Below, piece after piece: positions 23,883 to 31,464 of a stretch of 52,547 nt of DNA. This DNA is from Planctomycetota bacterium (GTDB lineage: Bacteria; Planctomycetota; MHYJ01; JACPRB01), in the NCBI GenBank assembly GCA_016209705.1, contig JACQVR010000084.1, positions 1 through 52,547 of the forward strand, given 5' to 3'. Under the pieces are notes generated by a model. That model was not told the origin of the DNA. It saw only the letters and a program-made list of their open reading frames with translations, and did no database searches. Positions within the stretch are counted from its first letter, which is position 1, and each line of letters opens with the position of its first letter. The translations under genes and the position numbers were made by a program.

Positions 23883-25073
23883 ATGTCATGCAAGGATGAA
23901 GTAGAGCTGCAACTGTCCCGGTACATCGACCACGAGCTCGACGCCGAGGAACGGAGCCGGATCGAGGAGCATCTTCGCCTCTGCGTTCCCTGCCGCGATC
24001 TTCTGAGGCTCTTCCAGAGAAACGAGAGCGTGCTGGGAAACGCGCTCTCGGGCGAGGCGTTCGGCGCGCAGATGGTGGACGGGGTCATGGCCGAGATCCG
24101 CCGTCTCGAACAGCCCACGATCGTCGCGCCTCTGATCGACGAGAGCGGCGGATCGGTGAAGGAGCGTCTCCGGCGCACTTGGCCGGCCGTCGCCGCGGCC
24201 GCCTTGATGCTGCTGACCGCGGGAATGATCATCTCCTGGCCGCCCCGACGCGCGGGGTCCGCGGAACTGGAATCCGTGAAGGCCGAGTTGGAAAGACAGT
24301 ATCGGCAGGCCTTGCTGGAAAGCCATGCCGTCCAGCAGCAGACGTTCAAGATCATGGAAGACCGCTTGCGGGAGATGTCCCAGGAACTGCGCGACGTGGC
24401 CGCCCGCGCGGAACTTCAATCCGAACCCAACCATCAGGGGCTGGCGTACTACAACCGGCGGGCGGCCATATTGCACTTCGGATTCTCCAAGGACAAGTTT
24501 TCCGCGTTCGACGTATACCGCCGCCGCCAGGGCCAGGAATCGTGGGATCTGCTGAAGCAAGGACTGCCGACGCCGTCCTACGAAGATTCCCACGTGGAAC
24601 CCGGCGTGACGTATGTGTACAAATGTCGCGCCCATTACCAGGGCAGCGAGGAGTTCATCGAAAGCGCTCCCCCCGTGGAATTCCGCCTCCCGTTGCCGCG
24701 CGGCGTGGATCCGCAATTCTGCCTGCGCATTGTTTTTCAGCGGAGCACCGATCCCTCCCAGGCCGTGTTCCGCGTCGAGCGGTACGTGGACCAGCGCTGG
24801 ATCGGCCAAGAATACACGGTGACTCGAGGCGAGCGGCTGGGACGGAATGAAACGCTCCTCGGCGAAGGAGTGGACCTGACGACCAACTACGAGCTGGAAA
24901 GCGTCAGCGCGGGAGAAGAGATCCTCGTGGGGAAAGTCGGCACGGAGGACCGCGCCATCGGGATGCGGCCCAACCTCCAGGCCCGACTCAGAGCGCGCGT
25001 TCCCGTTCCCGAAGGCGAGGACGTCGTCTCCATCTGGCGGGATGGCGAGGTGTTCATTCCGTTGCCCCGGTAA
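23883..25073 (+). CDS. Zinc-finger anti-sigma with extracytoplasmic beta domain
   Basis: This 396-residue membrane protein has H30-x3-C34-x2-C37 (HLRLCVPCRDLL), a membrane helix near 100-119, then a coiled coil (about 125-175, VKAELERQYRQALLESHAVQQQ). The rest is beta-rich, with a fibronectin-like YVYKCRAHYQGSEEFIESAP. No FecR signature is visible. It is expected to hold the second sigma factor. The distal domain may sense a wall or surface signal, which is inference. Neighbouring ROK kinase transcription runs the same way. Confidence 0.8.
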   Translation: MSCKDEVELQLSRYIDHELDAEERSRIEEHLRLCVPCRDLLRLFQRNESVLGNALSGEAFGAQMVDGVMAEIRRLEQPTIVAPLIDESGGSVKERLRRTWPAVAAAALMLLTAGMIISWPPRRAGSAELESVKAELERQYRQALLESHAVQQQTFKIMEDRLREMSQELRDVAARAELQSEPNHQGLAYYNRRAAILHFGFSKDKFSAFDVYRRRQGQESWDLLKQGLPTPSYEDSHVEPGVTYVYKCRAHYQGSEEFIESAPPVEFRLPLPRGVDPQFCLRIVFQRSTDPSQAVFRVERYVDQRWIGQEYTVTRGERLGRNETLLGEGVDLTTNYELESVSAGEEILVGKVGTEDRAIGMRPNLQARLRARVPVPEGEDVVSIWRDGEVFIPLPR

Positions 25074-25122
25074 CCTGCCTCTTATCGACACCCGGCGCGA
25101 GGCATGATCTAATTCCTTACGG

Positions 25123-26022
25123 ATGCGCCGCCTGCTCGGCATCGACCTCGGTGGCACCGCCGCGAAATTGGGCGTGTGCGATGAACGCGGGCGCGCGATC
25201 GATTCGGTCACGATTCCCACCCCGGCGCGCCCGGATCCGGAAGCGACGGCGGCGGACATAGCGGCGGCGGCGCGGCGCTTGCGCGGCTTCTCCCGCTGCG
25301 TCGCCTGCGGCCTCGGAGCTCCCGGTCCCCTGGATTCGGCGCGCCGCATGGTTCTCGTGACGCCCAATCTTGGCTGGAGCCGCGTGCCGCTGCCGCTTCT
25401 GATGCGCCGCGCGCTCGGCATGCCGGTCTCGCTGGAAAACGACGCCAACTGTGCGGCGGTCGCGGAATGGGCGGCCGGCGCGGGGCGGCGCGCCCGCAGC
25501 GTCGCGCTGTACACGCTGGGAACGGGGGTCGGCGGCGGATTGGTGCTGGACGGAAAGCTCTGGATCGGGTCGCGGGGCGGGGCCGCCGAATTCGGCCACA
25601 TCCGGATCGAGCCGCGCGGCCGCCGGTGCGGATGCGGGCAGCGGGGATGCCTGGAAACCCTCGCCTCGGCTTCGGCCGTCGCCCGCGGCGCGCGCGCGCC
25701 CGACGCGGAAGCGGCGTTCGCGCGGGCGAGGAACGGAGACGCGCGCGCCGCGCGGGCGATCGCCCGCGCAGCGGCGGCGCTGGGAATCGCGATCGCAGGC
25801 CTGTATAACACGCTCCAACCGGAACGGATCGTGCTCGCGGGCGGCATGGCCGCCGGACCCGGCTTCGTGGAAACCGTCCGACACGCGGCGCGGAAATCCG
25901 TTTTCCGAATATACGCGAAGCACGTGAAGGTCGTTCGCGGAACGCTGGGACTTCACGCGGGCTGGATCGGAGCGGCCTTCGTCGCCGCGAGCCGGATGAG
26001 GACCGTTGACCGCCGATCGTGA
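25123..26022 (+). CDS. ROK-family sugar kinase or regulator
   Basis: This 299-residue protein has the phosphate loop LGIDLGGTAAKLGV, the catalytic Asp in ENDANCAAVAEW, GTGVGGGLV, and the ROK zinc site EFGHIRIEPRGRRCGCGQRGCLET. There is no DNA-binding head, so it is a kinase (glucose, N-acetyl sugars or fructose are possible) rather than a repressor. Its C-terminus RMRTVDRRS is encoded by the first units of a heptad array, which suggests the array was inserted over, or grew into, the original end. Confidence 0.88.
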   Translation: MRRLLGIDLGGTAAKLGVCDERGRAIDSVTIPTPARPDPEATAADIAAAARRLRGFSRCVACGLGAPGPLDSARRMVLVTPNLGWSRVPLPLLMRRALGMPVSLENDANCAAVAEWAAGAGRRARSVALYTLGTGVGGGLVLDGKLWIGSRGGAAEFGHIRIEPRGRRCGCGQRGCLETLASASAVARGARAPDAEAAFARARNGDARAARAIARAAAALGIAIAGLYNTLQPERIVLAGGMAAGPGFVETVRHAARKSVFRIYAKHVKVVRGTLGLHAGWIGAAFVAASRMRTVDRRS

Positions 26023-26072
26023 ACGGTTGGCGGTCCGCGGTTTCCGGTCAACGGTTAGCGGTCTACGGTCAA
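26002..26072. repeat. Heptad hairpin between ROK gene and lepA
   Basis: Three units related to ACCGTTG (26002-26022) face seven contiguous units related to CGGTCAA (26024-26072). This is the same unit family as 5767-5830. It overlaps the ROK stop codon and ends six bases before the lepA ATG. Confidence 0.75.
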
Positions 26073-26077
26073 CGGAA

Positions 26078-27880
26078 ATGACGGACATCCACAAAATCCG
26101 CAACTTCTGCATCGTGGCGCACATCGACCACGGGAAGTCGACGCTCGCGGACCGCATCCTGGAGCTCACCGGCACGGTCTCCAAGCGGGACCTGCGCGAG
26201 CAGTACCTGGATTCCAATGCCCTGGAACGCGAACGAGGCATCACGATCAAAGCCAAGGCGGTGGCGATGCGATACCAAGGCTACGAGTTGAACCTCATCG
26301 ACACGCCCGGACACGTGGATTTCAATTACGAAGTCTCGCGCTCGCTCGCCGCGTGCGAAGGCGCGATCCTGCTCGTCGACGCCACCCAAGGCGTCCAGGC
26401 GCAGACGGTCGCCAACTACCTCTTGGCGCTGGATGGCGGCCTCACGCTGCTGTCCTCGCTCAACAAGATCGACATGCAGACCGCTCAGATCGAAGAATCC
26501 CTCTTGGAGATGGAGAATTCCCTGGGGATTCCGAAGGACGAAGTCTTTCGCGTGAGCGGAAAGCTCGGACAGGGGGTCGAGGAACTGCTCCAGGCCGTGA
26601 TCGACAAGGTGCCGCCGCCGACGGGGGCCGCCGACGCGCCGCTCCAGGCGCTCGTCTTCGACAGCCAATTCAACGAGTATCGCGGCGTGGTCGCCTACGT
26701 CCGCATCTTCAACGGACGCGTGCGCCGCGGCGACCGGATCCGATTCGTGGGGTCGGGCACCCAGCACGAAGTCGAATACGTCGGCATTTTCACCCCGCAC
26801 ATGAAAGAGGTGGGCGAACTGACGGCCGGGCAGGTGGGCTACCTCATGGCCAACATCAAGTCCATCCGCGACGTCCGGGTCGGCGACACGGTGGCGCCCG
26901 CCGGCGGCGTCTCGGTTCCCGCCCTTCCGGGCTACAAGGAGCCGCTGCCCGTCGTGTTCTGCGGTTTCTTCCCCACCGGGGATACGGATTTCGAGGAACT
27001 GAAGAAGGCGCTCGAACGGCTCAGCCTGAACGACTCGAGCTTCAAATTCCAGGCCGAAACGAGCGAAGCTCTGGGGTTCGGATACCGGTGTGGATTCCTC
27101 GGCCTGCTGCACATGGAAATCATCCAGGAGCGCCTGGAACGTGAGGAGGGCGTGGAGCTCATCCAGACCGCCCCCAGCGTCACGTACGAGATCGTCGCCC
27201 GCACGGAGCACGGCCGCGCGGTGCTGCGCGTGGACAACCCCGCCAAGCTTCCCGACGACTCGCTGCTCGAGGAGTGGCGAGAACCCGTGGTCCGAGCCAG
27301 CCTGATCGTTCCCACCGAAAGCATCGGGGCGATCATGTCGCTGTGCGAAGGCCGGCGGGGAACCTATGAGAAAACGGAATATATCTCGCCGACCCGGGTG
27401 ATCTTGACGTACAAGCTTCCATTTGCGGAAATCGTGTACGATTTCTACGACCGGCTCAAATCGCTGACCCGCGGGTACGGCACCCTCGACTACCGGTTCA
27501 TCGGATACGAGACGTCGGACCTGACGCGGCTGCGGATCCTGGTCGGCGGACAGGAGGTCGACGCGCTGTCCGTGATCTTTCACCGCGAAACGGCGGAGCA
27601 GAAAGGACGGAGGATCCTGCGCGTCCTGCGCAAGGAAATCCCGCGCCAGATGTTCGAGGTGGCCTTGCAGGCGGCGATCGGGAAAAAGGTGATCGCCCGG
27701 GAGGACATTTCCGCGCTCGCCAAGAACGTGACGGCCAAGTGCTACGGCGGCGACATATCTCGAAAGAGAAAACTGTGGGAGAAGCAGAAGGAAGGCAAGA
27801 AACGCATGAAGGCGGTGGGACGGGTGGAAATCCCCCAGGAAGCCTTCATGGCGGTGCTGCGGGGGGCGGAGGAGGACTAG
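26078..27880 (+). CDS. lepA: Elongation factor 4 (LepA)
   Basis: This ribosome back-translocating GTPase has 600 residues, the normal length. G1 is AHIDHGKSTLADRI, G2 RGITIK, G3 DTPGHVDF, G4 NKID; the C-terminal LepA domain includes DYRFIGYETSDLTRLRILVGG and KNVTAKCYGGDISRKRKLWEKQKEGKKRMK. The start is the ATG at 26078, since an in-frame reading upstream crosses the heptad array and lacks family similarity. The next gene, signal peptidase I, follows by 47 bases, the same lepA-lepB order as in many bacteria. Confidence 0.97.
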   Translation: MTDIHKIRNFCIVAHIDHGKSTLADRILELTGTVSKRDLREQYLDSNALERERGITIKAKAVAMRYQGYELNLIDTPGHVDFNYEVSRSLAACEGAILLVDATQGVQAQTVANYLLALDGGLTLLSSLNKIDMQTAQIEESLLEMENSLGIPKDEVFRVSGKLGQGVEELLQAVIDKVPPPTGAADAPLQALVFDSQFNEYRGVVAYVRIFNGRVRRGDRIRFVGSGTQHEVEYVGIFTPHMKEVGELTAGQVGYLMANIKSIRDVRVGDTVAPAGGVSVPALPGYKEPLPVVFCGFFPTGDTDFEELKKALERLSLNDSSFKFQAETSEALGFGYRCGFLGLLHMEIIQERLEREEGVELIQTAPSVTYEIVARTEHGRAVLRVDNPAKLPDDSLLEEWREPVVRASLIVPTESIGAIMSLCEGRRGTYEKTEYISPTRVILTYKLPFAEIVYDFYDRLKSLTRGYGTLDYRFIGYETSDLTRLRILVGGQEVDALSVIFHRETAEQKGRRILRVLRKEIPRQMFEVALQAAIGKKVIAREDISALAKNVTAKCYGGDISRKRKLWEKQKEGKKRMKAVGRVEIPQEAFMAVLRGAEED

Positions 27881-27927
27881 CGACGCGGCGGGACCGCGCG
27901 CTGTCCGCGCTCTACCTCTACGCCCCG

Positions 27928-29598
27928 ATGTCCCTCTGGCCCGTTGTCGGCGGCTTCCTGGCGTGGCGCGATGGCGACCTGAGATTCTCCGTCCTGGCCA
28001 TGGCGGCGCTGGTCCTGGCCGGGATCCCGGCGCTCGGCGTGTGGCTGGGAAAGTCCTGGGGAAGGACGCTGGCCGAGTACTTCTGCCTCGCCGGCATGGC
28101 GAGCGCCCTGATTCACGTCCTCAAGAACAATTTCACGCTCCAGATCGCGCCGGCCGCCGGCTACTTCGTGGTGTACGCGTTCCTCTCCCACGAGCGCCTC
28201 AAGCAGACGCGGTCGGCGAGCGCGCCGGCGCCGAGGGCGGCCGAACATCCGTTGGAGTGGCTGCGGGAAAACATCGAGGCGATCGCCGTCGCCTTCATCA
28301 TGGCCCTCATCATCCGCTGTTTTTGCATCGAAGTGTTCATGATCCCCTCCAGCTCCATGGAGCCGACGCTGCGGGGCGCCCAGAACGGAGCCGGGGACCG
28401 CATCATGGTGACGAAGTATTACTACGCCCTGGAACCGGTCTCGCGCTGGGACGTCGTCGTCTTCAAATTCCCGCTCAATCCGCTGCGCAACTTCATCAAA
28501 CGCGTGGTGGGCCTCCCCGAGGAGCAGTTTTTCATCTATGAAGGGAACATCTACGCGAGGCCGCTCGGCTCCGCGACGGCGCCGTTTCAGATTCAGCGCA
28601 AGCCCCGGCGCCTCCAGCAGTCCATCTGGCAGGATCCGTGGCCGATCTCCGACCTCTTGAGGGACATGGATACGTTCCAGAAGGCGTTCACCGCGTCGTC
28701 CGCCCGCGACACGCGTGTCTATGGCGGAAGCATGGAAGCGCAGGGAACCACGCGGTTCGAGGCGCAAGCCATCACCGACAGCTCCCACACGCCCGTCAAT
28801 GAAGTCATTATCGAAGGGGAATTGACCATCCTGGACGGTCAGGGCTCTTTTTTCGCGGACATCCGGCATGACGCCGGCATGTTTCGAATGGTCCTTCGTT
28901 CGGACGGCGAGTGCGCGCTGCTGCACAACGGCGCCCGGAAAACTCCGGGATTCGGTCCTCTGACTCCCGGCCGGCGGGTGCGCTTCGAGTTCATGGTGTA
29001 CGACGGGGCGGCCCACGTGGTCCTGGACAACGAAGTACAGGCGGAGCACCGATTCTTGGACAGCTTTGACCAAGCCAAATCCCTGAGGTCGGACCACGGC
29101 TTGTCGTTCGGTTCGGAGGGGATCCGTTTCGAGCTGCGCCGATTGCGAGTCGGCCGAGATCTCTATCACCGGGAACGCCCAGCATTGAGCGATGACCCGC
29201 CGCGTCACATGAGCCCCCACGACCCCCTGGAGATTCCGAAAGGCATGTATGTGATGATGGGCGACAACGTGGGCAATAGCCACGACAGCCGGGCTTGGAT
29301 CAAGCACACCTTTGTGCTTCGGGACGGCCGTACGGTAATCTGCGAAGGCCAGGACCTCAAGGACATGACGAAGGCCAAGCAACGTTACGAAGAGCGCACC
29401 GGACGGCCCGCTCCGGACTACGTGATCAGCGCCGACATTCACGGCTGGGAGCAGGCCTTCAACGAGGACGACATCGCGCCGAACATTCCGAAAGAGGGGA
29501 AAAAAGAAGCTTTTCAATTCGTGGACGGAAAATATCTCGTCGGAAAGGCCCTGTGGGTATGGTGGCCGCCGGGCCGATGGTTTCGGCTCATCCGGTGA
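27928..29598 (+). CDS. lepB: Signal peptidase I with inserted beta domain
   Basis: This protease removes signal peptides at the outer face of the inner membrane. Numbering from the ATG at 27928 gives 556 residues. Four hydrophobic helices precede the catalytic segment IRCFCIEVFMIPSSSMEPTL (Ser143); Lys191 lies in FIKRVVGLPEEQFF; the GDN box is at 445-447 (MMGDNVGNSHDSR). Between about 225 and 415 an extra jelly-roll-like domain of almost 200 residues is inserted (FEAQAITDSSHTPVNEVIIEG, VVLDNEVQAEHRF). Ordinary family members have under 330 residues. The start is uncertain: hydrophobic sequence continues upstream but no better start codon was seen. Confidence 0.9.
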   Translation: MSLWPVVGGFLAWRDGDLRFSVLAMAALVLAGIPALGVWLGKSWGRTLAEYFCLAGMASALIHVLKNNFTLQIAPAAGYFVVYAFLSHERLKQTRSASAPAPRAAEHPLEWLRENIEAIAVAFIMALIIRCFCIEVFMIPSSSMEPTLRGAQNGAGDRIMVTKYYYALEPVSRWDVVVFKFPLNPLRNFIKRVVGLPEEQFFIYEGNIYARPLGSATAPFQIQRKPRRLQQSIWQDPWPISDLLRDMDTFQKAFTASSARDTRVYGGSMEAQGTTRFEAQAITDSSHTPVNEVIIEGELTILDGQGSFFADIRHDAGMFRMVLRSDGECALLHNGARKTPGFGPLTPGRRVRFEFMVYDGAAHVVLDNEVQAEHRFLDSFDQAKSLRSDHGLSFGSEGIRFELRRLRVGRDLYHRERPALSDDPPRHMSPHDPLEIPKGMYVMMGDNVGNSHDSRAWIKHTFVLRDGRTVICEGQDLKDMTKAKQRYEERTGRPAPDYVISADIHGWEQAFNEDDIAPNIPKEGKKEAFQFVDGKYLVGKALWVWWPPGRWFRLIR

Positions 29599-29715
29599 AA
29601 ACGCACGCCGCAGAAAGGCCCTCCGCCGCAGGAGCCCGCACCACTCCCGGTTCCCCGCTCAAGAGGCCCAGGCGCGGCAAGCCTCCCTGGATGCTTGATT
29701 CCGGATGCCGGATGC
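29599..29715. other. Convergent gap with short heptad array
   Basis: The gap between the signal peptidase stop and a convergent membrane gene ends in four units of the TGGATGC type at 29688-29715. Only one arm is clear, so this looks like a half array. Confidence 0.5.
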
Positions 29716-29898
29716 TTAAAAGTACTTGTTCACGAAGTAGATCGCGGTCATTCCCGCGGCCAGGACGCCGGTCAACACGGCGACGTTCGTGAACGCCCGC
29801 TTGAGGATCGTCTTGGGATCGTCGTATTTGCAGATCTCCAGGACCAACATCACGATGACGATGATGGGAATGTAATACGGCATGTAGGACGCGCTCAT
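29716..29898 (-). CDS. Small two-helix membrane protein
   Basis: This 60-residue protein (MSASYMPYYIPIIVIVMLVL, then EICKYDDPKTILKRAF, then a second helix ending FVNKYF) has its ATG overlapping the stop of the upstream membrane gene by four bases (ATGA). That coupling supports it as a real gene. I do not recognise a family. Orientation with both ends on the same side is likely. It could be an accessory subunit of its larger neighbour. Confidence 0.65.
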   Translation of the reverse strand: MSASYMPYYIPIIVIVMLVLEICKYDDPKTILKRAFTNVAVLTGVLAAGMTAIYFVNKYF

Positions 29899-30386
29899 GG
29901 GGCGGCCCTCCCCGCCTCCGGCGCCGGCGCCTCGACCGCCTTGCGCCCGCGCGCGGCGTCGAATACGCTCATCATGATCACCACGTTGAGCAACCCCGCC
30001 ACGCACATGTAGAGCATTCCGTTGTCGAACCACGAAGGCGGCATGTCCTCCCTCGGATAGGCCTTCGGATCCCCGAGGAGCTGTCCGAGGAACATGGTCA
30101 CGCCGGATCCGAATTGTCCGATGTAATAGAACGGATTGTCTTCAAAGGAGACGTGCCTCCAGCCGCACAGCCACAAGCCGGTGCCGTACGTCGCCGCCAG
30201 CAGGCCGAACAACGCCAGCGCCTTCACCCACCGGCCCAGGATCAAATGGCCGGCGCCGGGAACGAACCAGGCGGCGAAAAACGCCACGCCCGCCCGCCGC
30301 GAGCCCCCCCCGCCGAAAAGCAGTGAGGCCAGCGCGCCCAGAGCCATGAGCCCGCCGACGGCCCAGACGGCGTTCAAGTCGGTCAC
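29895..30386 (-). CDS. Polytopic membrane protein, DUF6677-like
   Basis: This 163-residue protein has four or five hydrophobic segments. The second contains FFAAWFVPGAGHLILGRWVKALALFGLLAATYGTGL, a pattern of small membrane proteins with a PGAGHxxLG turn that I associate with DUF6677 (Planctomycetes-type) and TM2-like families. Only pattern memory supports the family name. It ends APAPEAGRAAP. It is translationally coupled to the 60-residue membrane gene after it. Confidence 0.6.
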   Translation of the reverse strand: MTDLNAVWAVGGLMALGALASLLFGGGGSRRAGVAFFAAWFVPGAGHLILGRWVKALALFGLLAATYGTGLWLCGWRHVSFEDNPFYYIGQFGSGVTMFLGQLLGDPKAYPREDMPPSWFDNGMLYMCVAGLLNVVIMMSVFDAARGRKAVEAPAPEAGRAAP

Positions 30387-30420
30387 GTTCGCTCCCTTCG
30401 GTCGCTCACTTCGGAATGAG

Positions 30421-30535
30421 GGCTCGTGACAAAATAAGTGCTCTATTTCCGAATAAACCGCAAAAACGCGCCTCCGCCGCCGTAGCGACGGCGGCTTCGG
30501 CGTCGCGGAGGCGCCAAAGCGCCAAATGTACTCAT
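30421..30535 (-). repeat. Composite octad repeat with tail, copy 1
   Basis: Reading the minus strand, a stable hairpin (GCGCCTCCGC at 30468-30477 and its complement at 30505-30514) is flanked by ATTTGGCG-type octads and AACCGC, and followed by a 30-base AT-rich tail containing GAGCAC and TATTTT at 30450-30421. The tail matches 37991-38020 at 25 of 30 positions. The hairpin lies just past the lptB stop and may end its transcript. Confidence 0.65.
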
Positions 30536-31287
30536 GAAGCCGCGCTGCCTCCGATGCGCCGGCCGGTCAGATGGAAATGCTCTCCCAGGTAATTCTTCCG
30601 CACCAGCGGGTCCGCGACAATCTCTTCCGGCGTGCCGCTTCGCAGCACCGAACCGTCGCTGATGATGTACGCGCGGTCGCAAATCGCCAGCGTTTCCCGG
30701 ACGTTGTGATCCGTCAAGAGCACGCCGATGCCGCGCTCGCGGAGGTTCACGATGAACTGCTGCAACTCCGACAACGCGATGGGATCCACTCCGGAAAACG
30801 GCTCGTCCAGAAGGATGATTTCGGGCGACGTGATCATGGCGCGGCAGATCTCCAGCCTTCGGGCCTCGCCGCCCGAGAGCGTGAACGCCGGCTGCCTCGA
30901 CAGCTTCAGCAGGCCGTACTCCTCGAGCATGGCGTGCGCCCGCGGTCGCCGCTCGTGCTTGCCGACCGACGTGGTCTCGAGGATCGCCACCAGATTCTCT
31001 TCCACCGTCAGGCGCGTGAATACCGAGGGTTCCTGAGGCAGAAATCCCATCCCCATGCGCGAGCGGCGATAGATCGGCGTCCACGTGACATCTCGCGACT
31101 TGAAGACGATCCGCCCCGCGTTGGCCCGCACCAATCCGATCACCATTCGAAACGTCGTCGTCTTGCCCGCGCCGTTTCGACCCAGCAAGCCCACCACCTC
31201 TCCGCGATCCACCTGAACGGAGACCCCGTTCACGACGCGCCGTCCGCCGTAGATTTTCGTGACGTTTTCGACGGTTAGCAGGGGCAT
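30532..31287 (-). CDS. lptB: Lipopolysaccharide export ATPase LptB
   Basis: This 251-residue ATPase drives LPS export (LptB2FG). It has Walker A GRNGAGKTTTFRMV, the signature TLSGGEARRLEICRAM, Walker B IILLDEPFSGVDPIAL and the H-loop TDHNVRETL. These, with the FLPQEPSVFTRLTVEENL Q-loop, are distinctly LptB. The ATG at 31287 gives the normal N-terminus MPLLTVENVTKIYG. The stop overlaps the end of a composite repeat. LptD is encoded 9 kb away, so the outer membrane probably contains LPS or a related glycolipid. Confidence 0.95.
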   Translation of the reverse strand: MPLLTVENVTKIYGGRRVVNGVSVQVDRGEVVGLLGRNGAGKTTTFRMVIGLVRANAGRIVFKSRDVTWTPIYRRSRMGMGFLPQEPSVFTRLTVEENLVAILETTSVGKHERRPRAHAMLEEYGLLKLSRQPAFTLSGGEARRLEICRAMITSPEIILLDEPFSGVDPIALSELQQFIVNLRERGIGVLLTDHNVRETLAICDRAYIISDGSVLRSGTPEEIVADPLVRKNYLGEHFHLTGRRIGGSAAS

Positions 31288-31405
31288 ATCCCGATCGGTC
31301 ACCCGTGATGGCTCAAGGCTCGTCGCGTTCGCGCCGGTTGCGGACGCTCCGGCGCCGGCGCACGTACATATATACCCTCCTCGCGCCGATCCCGCGAGAG
31401 ACACT

Positions 31406-31455
31406 TTTTTGAAATCGCGGGAACGCGACGCGGGCCGTTCCCGCGATTTCAAAAA
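31406..31455. repeat. 20-bp perfect palindrome, GAAATCGCGGGAA family copy 1
   Basis: TTTTTGAAATCGCGGGAACG at 31406-31425 and its exact complement at 31436-31455 enclose ten bases. The core GAAATCGCGGGAA recurs at 46779. It lies between recG and lptB, which run the same way, just past the recG stop codon, and probably also works as a terminator. Confidence 0.8.
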
Positions 31456-31464
31456 CTCGATCCC

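Noticed and set aside
23886..25847. A 653-codon open frame on the minus strand
   Set aside because: It runs antisense to the second anti-sigma and the ROK kinase, both with clear family motifs, and its protein is Arg/Ala/Pro-rich without any domain, as expected of a GC-rich shadow frame.
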